Source of the DNA: Phialophora verrucosa
Taxonomy: Eukaryota; Ascomycota; Eurotiomycetes; Chaetothyriales; Herpotrichiellaceae
Assembly: GCA_002099365.1 (NCBI GenBank)
Contig: MSED01000001.1
Span: 4,078,183 to 4,142,182, forward strand
DNA length: 64,000 nt
Direction of reading: 5' to 3'
The notes below the pieces were generated by a model. The model was not told where the DNA came from and did no database searches. It saw nothing but the letters and a program-made list of their open reading frames with translations. The number at the start of each line of letters is the position of its first letter. Within the stretch, counting starts at the first letter, position 1. The position numbers and the translations under genes were made by a program. Positions 56,401 to 64,000 of this stretch are shown here, piece by piece.

Positions 56401-59400
56401 AGAGTTATTATATTAGTCTCTATAATAAAGTAAATAGTGTATAGCTAATATTTAAACTTCTTAAGGGCTTTTAGTAATCCGCGGGCTTCCCGCTTAAGTA
56501 TATTATATTCCCTCTTAGTCTTAAACTAGATACCGCTCTTATACCTTATAGCTTATTATTTACTTATTACTAAGTTTACCTATATAATTATAGCGCTCTA
56601 GCCTCTTCCGCTAGCGTCGATAGTAAGTATAATTAGATCGGCGCCTTCTTAATAGTCTAGACTAATTAATATAAAAGTAGTAAATAATACCTTCTTTAGT
56701 TCTTCTATACTCTTAGCGTATATCTCTATCTAGATCTAAATAATATTCTTTCGAAGTAGGTTATATAAAGGCTCTACTATTATTATAAAATAAAAAATTT
56801 ATATATAATAATATATATAGATCCTAAAGAATCTATAAAGTTCTAGCTAATTTATTAGAATTAGCTATATTAAGATCTTATAAATCTTAAACTATTATAG
56901 ATATTGTCCGTCCCGATTATAGATATACTTAACTATCTTAATCTCTTATATATAGAGCTATAGTTTTTATCCGGCTATAGTAGTACTAGTAAGCTTAAGA
57001 TTAAGTAGTACTATATCTAGATTTATTAGATATTCTAGTATATATAAATATACTTAAGGAACTACCTTTAATTATTAGTAGTTACTCTTTAATCCTTTTA
57101 TACTAATATTATCTAGAAATAGCTAAGTAGCTTTCGGTATCTATTCCTTTAGAATTTAGTTCGTAATCCGTATAAATTACGCTATAGAATTAGTTATATC
57201 TTATAAAAGCGTTATATAACGAATAAATCCGATTAAAGTATAAATCCCTATTAGATCTCGGCTCTCTCTTATAAGTTTAATTTAGTTATAGCCTAAGAGC
57301 TAATCTAATAAAAAGGTTATTTATATTCCGCTAAACTCTTTCGCGAAGTTATTAGCTAAAGGAAATAGATTTATATCTTAAATTATTACTTAGTTAATAT
57401 TTTATACTGTAATTACTAATTAATATTCCCTAGGCTTCTTTTTCTTAACTAGAAAGAACGGGTTTTAATATAATTTATATCTCGGTTTAAAGAGATTTAA
57501 GTTAATTTTCTCCTTTACTAATATAATTACTACTAGCTTAAGTACTTTCGAGATAAAGAAGCTCTTTACTTACTATAAGATATATAGAATAGTCCTTATT
57601 ACCTATAGAGGTACTACTTTACGATAAATCCGCTTAATTTCTTTAAGGTCCTAAGCTAAAGCTCCTTCGCGGTTATATAAAATCTCTATAAGAATCTCCT
57701 TCTTATTAGGCGTTAAATTAGGTCTGATAACTAATTTCTCTAGATATTTAGGCGTTAAGCGTTACCCTCGAGGAAATCTAGTAAGGTATAGACTTATCTA
57801 ATCCGAGAATATATATAGCCGGCTGTTATAGGTAGCTATTACCTACTCCCGCGCCTTTATATACTAGTCTAAGAGCCTATTAGGCGTTAAACTATCCTAG
57901 AAATTTAAATTAATAAGTTTTACTTTATTAGTCTTCTATTTATATAAAGTATTTACGTGAGCTTTTAAAGGCTTCCTAGATTAATATTATTTATAATATT
58001 ATTTATTCTTTAAGTCTTATATTATAGCTTCTTTATTAAATAATTTTAAGAACTTTACTAGTTACCGATTATCTTTAATATTAAAAAGTTAAGCCTAAAA
58101 GTATATTTTATTAAACTTATCGTCGCTTAAATTATAAGTATTTAAGGCGAAGATTAAAGTATTATTCTTATCTACCTTAAAGTTAATTACTTACGCTCTC
58201 CCTTAATTTTATTAAGCTCTAACTAAAGCGAATATAGGCCTTTTTATCTCTTTATATTCGCCTAGCCTTTTAAAGTAGATATATATATAAGCTTAACTAT
58301 CGACCTTATTATTATATTATTATTAAGATCTAGAATTAACTATATAAGAAGCTAAAGCCGCTTCTCGTTAAAGCTATCTATTAGACTTATAATATATATA
58401 TTATTATCCTTCTCCTAGACTAAGCTTTAAGTAGCCTTCTAGAATAGCTTACTTAAAATAAAGCGATATATTAGATCTATAATATTTATTATATAAATAT
58501 TAGTTAAGACTTTAATACTAGCGATATTAATTACTATATCTTTAATTATATCTATAAAATCTTCTTAGTCTTTATTAAATCTTATAGTATTATAAATAAA
58601 CTTTATCTTTTATATAAGTCGAGATAATCTCCGGTCTTTAACTAAACTTAAGGATATTAAATTAATCTCCGCTTTAATATCTAGTAATAAATCTTTATAC
58701 TACCCCTATATCTTTATTAATAAATAGGGGTAGCTATTATAATATAATCGCGGACGTATCGGACGGTCCTTATTTAGGCTTATTTACACTATATTAACTC
58801 TTATAATAAGCCCTTCTTAAGGTTATATTATTTTAACTTATAAAGGATATATCTAATAAATTAGCTTTTACTTACCTTTATTATAATACTAATACTTATA
58901 GGAAAACTACTCGTTACGTACTTCTTTTATTAATAATAAATCTTATAATTAAATAGTTACCTCTTAACTTAGCAGCTAGTTAATAATTCTTTCGGCTCTA
59001 TTTAAATCTTACGAGAGTACCTTCTAGAGAGGCTTAGGATTAGGCGATCTATACTATATTTCCTTTATAATATATAGGCGCTATAAAACTTACCTTAGGC
59101 GTATATACTTATTATCGTCGCCTATTTTAGTATCTTCCGACTATAGGTTATATATTTAATTATCCTATATATTATATAGAGTTATTAGCGGCCTTTAATT
59201 AGTCGACTATTCTAGCGCGGGAATATCGTCTACAGTATTATTAAAGATAATCTCTCTATTTAGTTTTACTTATCGTGTTATATAATGTCGCTAACCGTCT
59301 ATAATAGGCTCGTATATACTAATCTAGAGGTGCTTCGCTTATATATATCCTCTTTACTACAGTACCGGTCGCTTTCTAAGAGCGTTAATATAAATATTAG

Positions 59401-61168
59401 TCTTCGGCTAGTTAATATAAATTCCTTTTAGCCTAGCTAGCTTCGGTATATATAAATTATCTTCTAAGTCTTCTAGTACGCTATAATTTAGCTTTAATCC
59501 TACCGCTCGAATAAGGTTTATTCTTCCTAAAGACGGTCTTAAATCCTCTTCCTTCGTCCCGTATAGCTATCCGGAAGAGATACTAGTATATTTATTAATT
59601 TTACACGTAATCTATTCTAGATATTTAAGCTTTATCTCTTTTTATAGAATTAGTAATACTAATAAAGGCCGGTCTTAACCGCGAAACCTCTCTAGTATAA
59701 TCTTATAATCTAGGTTAAGATATAATACGCTAGCGGCCTTTTAATATATTTACTATAAATCTTTATATAATATATAGCTTTATTAGTCGTAAAGGAAGTA
59801 GCTTTCTTTAGTAGTACTTATATTTAACTTACGCCGACTAGATTACCCTTTAATATAGTACTATAGATTACCTCTAAACCTTACTAACCGTTCTTAGAAA
59901 GAAGGTCCCTAAGAAGGCTAAATCGCTTTTAGAGAAACTCCCCTTAAGGCTTTAATTAATCTATTTATAAAGTCGAGAGTAATTATATTATATATTTAGA
60001 TTAATAGTATAAGCGCTTTTATTAATTAAGTTAATTTATTTATTAAAGATATAGTATTTCCTAAGGTTGTAGGCTTTATTAACTATATCTATATATTCTT
60101 TTTAGTCTTTATAGCTATACTATCTATTTAGTCCTTTTAATATTTATCTTCTCGAGCTTCCTCTTTCCGGAATATAGAAGGTTAAATCTTCTTTTTATAT
60201 ATTAAGTCTTAATATTCCTTATTTAGTATACTCTATATAAACTTACTAGTCTCGTTATTAACTTTCTATAAGTCTCTTATTTATTTCTAGTATTTTTAAA
60301 AATTTAAGTTCTTTAGCTTCCTATTTAGTAAGTTCTACTTCTTTTAAATCTTATCTATATATACCTTTAGTAGTCTAGAGAGGAAAAGATAATAATAAAT
60401 ATAGTTAGTTTCTACTCTATTATTAATTAGATACTTTATAACCTTATAGAACTAATAAAGATATAAATTAAAGTTCTAAGACTTATCGCGATAGTATCTT
60501 AAGAGTATATAAAAGTAGTATATACTTATTATTTACTATATCTTATCTTAATCTTTATATTTATTTAGAACTCTCTCTTTAAACTTTATTTAATCTATCT
60601 TATTATACTCTATAAGCTCTTTATACCTCTCTTTCTTTATCTTTAATATAAAATATATAGATCTCTAAATACGCTCTTTACTATCTATTTCTTAATTATA
60701 CCCGTATAGCTCTTTAAACTCTTTAAAGAAGGTAGTTATATTCTTTCTATTAAAGTATAGTAAGTTATCGCTCCTATCCGAGCTCTAAGGTATTTCTCTT
60801 ATAGATATTACTATAGGAGGAGTATATACCGACGGCGTTAAGATTTCCGGCGTTAATAATCCCTATATAATATCGCTCGCTGTAATAGATAATATTACCT
60901 TTCCTTTTCTATTTAAAGCTCTAAATAAAGCTATCTTTAGCTTTATTAAATTAATAAAATAAAATAAATATAAGTCTTATCTTCTTAAGTAAAATAATCT
61001 AAACTCTAGATATTTATATATTTTATTATTTTTATATATATAAAAGACTACTTCTCTTAGTAATTAATAATTACCGCTTTTTAAGTATTTATAAATAGTC
61101 TTAGGGGCCTTAAGGGATCCCCTCTTTTAATTTAATTCTAGTAATTTTTATTACTATTTATAGTTATT
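50456..61168. mobile_element. RIP-degenerated repeat block (AT-rich), nested ancient transposons
   Basis: About 10.7 kb of AT-rich DNA without any ORF of 60 codons in six frames. Most 60-base stretches contain no CpA or TpG at all, while CpG (TCG, CGC, CGG) is still common and TpA dominates. Selective loss of CpA/TpG is the footprint of repeat-induced point mutation, which acts on duplicated DNA in Pezizomycotina. A minus-strand Ty3/gypsy reverse transcriptase can still be followed (56.85-57.5 kb). The length exceeds one element (6-8 kb), so at least two elements are probably present. A somewhat less mutated stretch at about 50,470-50,640 still has CA/TG. No living gene is expected here. Confidence 0.85.
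56850..57490 (-). pseudogene. RIPed Ty3/gypsy reverse transcriptase remnant
   Basis: Reading the minus strand from ~57,470 leftward, a Ty3-type RT order is visible despite stops: a KPVL...KK block near 57,450-57,465, an N-Y patch where VDYR is expected, an LFIRLALRL stretch where F-T-K-L-D-L-R normally stands, the catalytic strand FLDN at 57,108-57,119 (family F-V/I-D-D), then SIKGLKSNY, VVP, YILEYLINLDIVLLNL and IKIVKYI ending near 56,908. The FVDD-IKGPKTDY layout is the one common in fungal gypsy elements. The substitutions are those expected from G-to-A and C-to-T change. Not coding now. Confidence 0.65.
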
Positions 61169-61565
61169 TGTTACGAGCCGACCTTCATGGGGCCAGGGAG
61201 CTGGCCTAAGGGGAAGGTCTAGCGAAAGGTTGGACAGCCTCGTTGGCAAGGCTGAATCGGGGTCACGTGACCCAGGAATGGCTCTGTAGGGCTCTGAGGG
61301 CTCCGTTGGCAGAGCCACAGAGCCACGACAGAGCCACCCTGGGAAGACAAACTATATAGCGGACGGACCGGCCCTCCTCAAGGAACGGTCCGTAGTCAAT
61401 AACAGTTATACTCCGACCCCTACCTTTAGGATACAGGAGTGTTGTTCCACCTTACGCCGTTGCAAGTGACCGCGTACCTTTACCTCAGCTAGTATCACGT
61501 TACCACTCCGCCAGCGAGAGAACCCTCGGACCGCAGCATCACCTCACGTGGAGCGATTCGTAACA
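61169..61565 (+). mobile_element. 5' long terminal repeat of a Ty3/gypsy-type retrotransposon
   Basis: 397 bp, beginning TGTTACG and ending CGTAACA: perfect 7-bp terminal inverted repeats with TG...CA ends. The composition is balanced, in contrast to the AT-rich DNA immediately left of it. Inside lie a TATA box (TATATA at 61353-61358) and, ~34 bp later, the presumed RNA start. The gag ATG follows 37 bp after the LTR. The matching 3' LTR must lie beyond the right edge. Target-site duplication cannot be tested; the five bases to the left are TTATT. Confidence 0.8.
61353..61358 (+). promoter_or_regulatory. LTR TATA box
   Basis: TATATA inside the U3 part of the LTR, 34 bp before the GTAGTCAAT segment proposed as the transcript 5' end. 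Position fits a Pol II core promoter. Confidence 0.6.
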
Positions 61566-61566
61566 C

Positions 61567-61575
61567 ATTGACTAC
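61567..61575 (+). other. Putative primer-binding site, self-priming type
   Basis: ATTGACTAC starts 2 bases after the LTR end. It is the exact reverse complement of GTAGTCAAT at 61392-61400 inside the LTR, where the RNA should begin. It does not start with TGG, the usual complement of a tRNA CCA end. Tf1 and sushi-type fungal elements prime cDNA synthesis with the first bases of their own RNA folded onto the PBS; this arrangement fits that mechanism. Confidence 0.6.
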
Positions 61576-61601
61576 CCATCTCAACGAGTAGTGACAAGGA
61601 T

Positions 61602-63692
61602 ATGTCTAGCAGTGCCCGACCAAAGTCGCCAGAAGTCAATCAATCAGTCATGGGAAGCCTTGGAAACCTTTCTACCACCAGCCTGGCAGCCAGGGCTGGG
61701 GTCGACGACAGGAAGGATGTCTTGAAGGTTGACCCATTCGACGGACGACGCAGCCAACTCAATGCCTTCCTGATCCAACTCAAACTTGTGTTCAAACTCA
61801 ACCCAACTAAGTTCGAGGATGGACCTAGCAAGGTCATGTACGCTGCGATGCACCTCAAAGGACCAGCGTTCGCATGGTTTGAACCTACCATGAAGGGGTA
61901 TGTGGACGACGCCAAACCAGACGCTGATACGCTGGCCTGCTTCAAGCACTTCGCGGAATTTGAGAACCGCATTCGCAAAGTGTTTGGGACCATCAACGAT
62001 GAACGCATGGCGGCCCGAGTGATCTACACCATCAAGCAAAAGGGATCCGCTGCCGCCTACTACTCCGAGTTCAACCAAATCGCCAAGAAGTTGAACTGGG
62101 AAGACGAAGACGCGTTCGCTCAAATCTTCTACAACGGACTCAAGGAGCAAGTCCGCCAGGAGATGATGGATCCACCCACCGACTACAAGCAAATGGTGGA
62201 CGAAGCAATCAAGATTGACAATCGACTATACGAGCTACGATTGGAACGGAATGGGCGCCGTGACCCAGTCGAGTACGCTCGTCGAGGATATCAGTTCCAA
62301 GGACAGCGACACTATGGTGATCCAATGGACCTTGACCTTATGCACCGAAGCCGTCCTTCAAGGAGCAGAGGCAACGGAGCCCGGGGTCGAGGCGGATACC
62401 ATGGCCAGGGTCGGAAGAATGAGCGACAGGCTCAACGAGGAAAGGATGGACTGTGCTACACTTGTGGAAAACCCGGACACCGTGCAAAAGATTGCCGACA
62501 AACGACTCAAGGACTGCATATGATGATGAGTGACGGTATAGCCGGTTCTGTAGCGAAAAAGGCCGACACTACAGAGAAGACCCAAATGACCACTGACAGT
62601 CAAGGTACGACAGCACAGTCGGGGCACCTACGTCAGGAAGTTCACAAGGAACTTGGTGAACCCCAGGAGGACCGCTCAAGGGAAGTCACTCCAGGAGAGG
62701 CTACGACAGCTCTCATGAAAACATGCGAAGAAACCATGTCCAATCAACACGCAGCTCTCTCTTGGACCGCCTGTTACGACAACGGTTGCCTCACGCATTA
62801 TTCCGAAAAGATAGGGTCCGGCTGGTTTCCCCAGCCACCCAAGAAACGGAAGAACCGACGCAACAGGAAGACCAAAGAGATCCAGGAAACTCTTGCCCAA
62901 GAAGGAGACTTGCGAGATGCCGAAGAAAAAAGAAACGACGACAGTTTCTGGATGATGAATAGCGAGGAGGAACCAGTCCGGTTCATCGCTATCGAGACTA
63001 CGAGAGAAAAAGTGGTGATTATAACGCCATACTGGAAAAAAGACGAGTGCCGGGAGCCGGAGTGCCTTCAAGGGGAACAAACCACGCACCAGCACCACGT
63101 CTTTGACCCGAAGGCGGAGTTCCAGTCACCAGCGGCCATTTCCATCAAGTTCTGCACGAGAACTAACTGCAGCGAATCCCAGCTACACACACACATTGCG
63201 GGAAGAATCCACGCCATCGAGCTCCCGCGGGAGGTCGTGGAAGGGATAGCTGGGATGCCAACCCAAACCCTGGGAATGATGAGCGAAGTAAAGGACTCGA
63301 GCAGTGGAACCGTGGACGAATTACCGCTGGGCCCGGACGACGACCAAAAGGAACGACGATTCGTGACCATCGAACAGACGATGGAGCGGGTCAAGATCGT
63401 CACGAACGCCTGGACAACAGGGGAATTGTGCCAAGAAGAATGTGCGGAAGGACAACACACGCATATCGCCTTTGATGAAGAAGCGCCAGTCCAGGAACAC
63501 CTCAAACAGATCACATTGCGCTACTGTTTTGACAACGAATGCGAAGATTATGGGACAATACACGTACACCAGCACATCGGACCCACGACAATAGCAATTC
63601 AATATGCCAAGGAAAAGCAAAAGCGGATCTGGGATGCGTACGAAGCGCGCACATATGGCGAAGGGCACATAATCGGGAAACCCACAAGGTAG
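61602..63692 (+). CDS. Retrotransposon Gag with CCHC knuckle and C-x4-C/HxH modules
   Basis: The ATG at 61602 opens 696 codons. Residues ~40-215 form the retrotransposon gag domain (DPFDGRRSQLNAFLIQLKLV, LKGPAFAWFEPTM, KQKGSAAAYYSEFNQIA). An Arg/Gly-rich stretch and the zinc knuckle CYTCGKPGHRAKDC follow near residues 285-300. The C-terminal half is unusual: ACYDNGCLTHYSEKIGSGWF, then four modules of the form C-x(3-4)-C...H-x-H (from 63049, 63153, 63427 and 63523), interleaved with repeated RFIAIETTREKV and RFVTIEQTMERV units. The frame ends at TAG 63690-63692, but two further modules continue downstream in other frames. No protease or RT lies within the window. Codon use and composition are unmutated, unlike the RIPed block to its left. 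Confidence 0.85.
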   Translation: MSSSARPKSPEVNQSVMGSLGNLSTTSLAARAGVDDRKDVLKVDPFDGRRSQLNAFLIQLKLVFKLNPTKFEDGPSKVMYAAMHLKGPAFAWFEPTMKGYVDDAKPDADTLACFKHFAEFENRIRKVFGTINDERMAARVIYTIKQKGSAAAYYSEFNQIAKKLNWEDEDAFAQIFYNGLKEQVRQEMMDPPTDYKQMVDEAIKIDNRLYELRLERNGRRDPVEYARRGYQFQGQRHYGDPMDLDLMHRSRPSRSRGNGARGRGGYHGQGRKNERQAQRGKDGLCYTCGKPGHRAKDCRQTTQGLHMMMSDGIAGSVAKKADTTEKTQMTTDSQGTTAQSGHLRQEVHKELGEPQEDRSREVTPGEATTALMKTCEETMSNQHAALSWTACYDNGCLTHYSEKIGSGWFPQPPKKRKNRRNRKTKEIQETLAQEGDLRDAEEKRNDDSFWMMNSEEEPVRFIAIETTREKVVIITPYWKKDECREPECLQGEQTTHQHHVFDPKAEFQSPAAISIKFCTRTNCSESQLHTHIAGRIHAIELPREVVEGIAGMPTQTLGMMSEVKDSSSGTVDELPLGPDDDQKERRFVTIEQTMERVKIVTNAWTTGELCQEECAEGQHTHIAFDEEAPVQEHLKQITLRYCFDNECEDYGTIHVHQHIGPTTIAIQYAKEKQKRIWDAYEARTYGEGHIIGKPTR

Positions 63693-64000
63693 GAATCCTC
63701 ACTGACAACAGGGCACGAAGGACCTACATCGCCAAGGCATTTCCATGCGACGATGAAGACTGCCCACATGATGATTCCGCCGACCACCGACATTACTACA
63801 ATGTGGACCCCGATGTGGACGACGAAAGAATACACCTGAAGCGTTCGAATGGATGATTGAGGAAGGGCATGAATGCAAGAACCGGAAATGCAGCATGCAC
63901 CAATACCCACACGTTCACCACAGGAAACAGAATTGCTCAATGATGACAGGCAACATGAGCACCCCATCAATGGTGGAAGAGGTCGTGGACCACCGCGTAC
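63693..64000 (+). pseudogene. Continuation of the gag-like region in shifted frames
   Basis: Directly after the stop of the 696-codon frame, the -1 frame carries PCDDEDCPHDDSADHRH (from about 63743) and ends at TGA ~63856. The next -1 frame carries HECKNRKCSMHQYPHVHH (from about 63864) and stays open to the window edge. Two more zinc-like modules in the same style show that this was one protein. Each break needs just one lost base (near 63680-63690 and 63822-63832). Either this copy is dead or one shift is programmed; two in ~150 bp favour decay or sequence error. Confidence 0.6.

Noticed and set aside
61567..61590. tRNA-type primer-binding site after the LTR
   Set aside because: The sequence does not begin with TGG and no long match to a tRNA 3' end was recognised; self-priming explains it better.
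1..64000. tRNA, rRNA, CRISPR arrays and bacterial-style operons
   Set aside because: No B-box with matching A-box, no rRNA core and no spaced palindromic repeats were found; the gene structure is eukaryotic.

Overview
The window looks like nuclear DNA of a filamentous ascomycete (Pezizomycotina, probably Dothideomycetes or Eurotiomycetes; finer placement is not possible by eye). The evidence is compact genes with many short introns (43-76 nt, GT-AG plus one GC-AG), Zn2Cys6 regulators, a pisatin-demethylase-type P450, several MFS permeases, and a block mutated in the pattern of repeat-induced point mutation (RIP). No RNA gene or CRISPR array was found.

Layout. 1-5 kb: a truncated ankyrin-repeat gene, a conserved two-helix membrane protein and the class-II glutamine amidotransferase DUG3. 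5-10 kb: a tight mitochondrial neighbourhood with the dynamin MGM1, ribosomal protein bS6m, glycine-cleavage H protein and an unrecognised presequence-bearing protein made of four 31-residue repeats. 10-24 kb: a metabolic stretch with a zinc alcohol dehydrogenase, a sugar porter, two divergently transcribed Zn2Cys6 regulators, a secreted bicupin oxalate decarboxylase and a DUF1275 membrane protein. 24-45 kb: accessory metabolism with dienelactone hydrolase, P450, a dead MFS exporter, a DUF1295/ICMT-like protein, a methyltransferase, an anion-symporter-type MFS, a Vps62-like protein, a cupin, a GPI-anchored PEBP, a Yellow/MRJP-like secreted protein and an AIF-like FAD oxidoreductase. No polyketide synthase, NRPS or terpene cyclase is present, so no complete biosynthetic cluster can be claimed.

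39.9-47.6 kb holds three decayed genes: a fungal STAND-type N-terminus joined to a ubiquitin-like domain, a small cysteine-containing ORF with one nonsense codon, and a dynamin-like GTPase. Then comes an intact sugar/maltose-type permease (48.0-49.8 kb), the last gene before heterochromatin. From about 49.9 to 61.17 kb the DNA is AT-rich, has no ORF of 60 codons, and has lost almost all CpA/TpG while keeping CpG. This is a RIP-destroyed repeat block in which a minus-strand Ty3/gypsy reverse transcriptase is still traceable.

At 61,169 the composition switches abruptly to a non-RIPed LTR retrotransposon running off the right edge. It has a 397-bp LTR with perfect 7-bp terminal inverted repeats and a gag with a CCHC knuckle followed by an array of C-x(3-4)-C...H-x-H modules. 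A 9-nt match between the predicted RNA 5' end and the site just after the LTR points to Tf1-like self-priming. The strongest items for follow-up are this self-priming signal, the zinc-module array, the 31-residue-repeat mitochondrial protein and the ubiquitin-like pseudogene.
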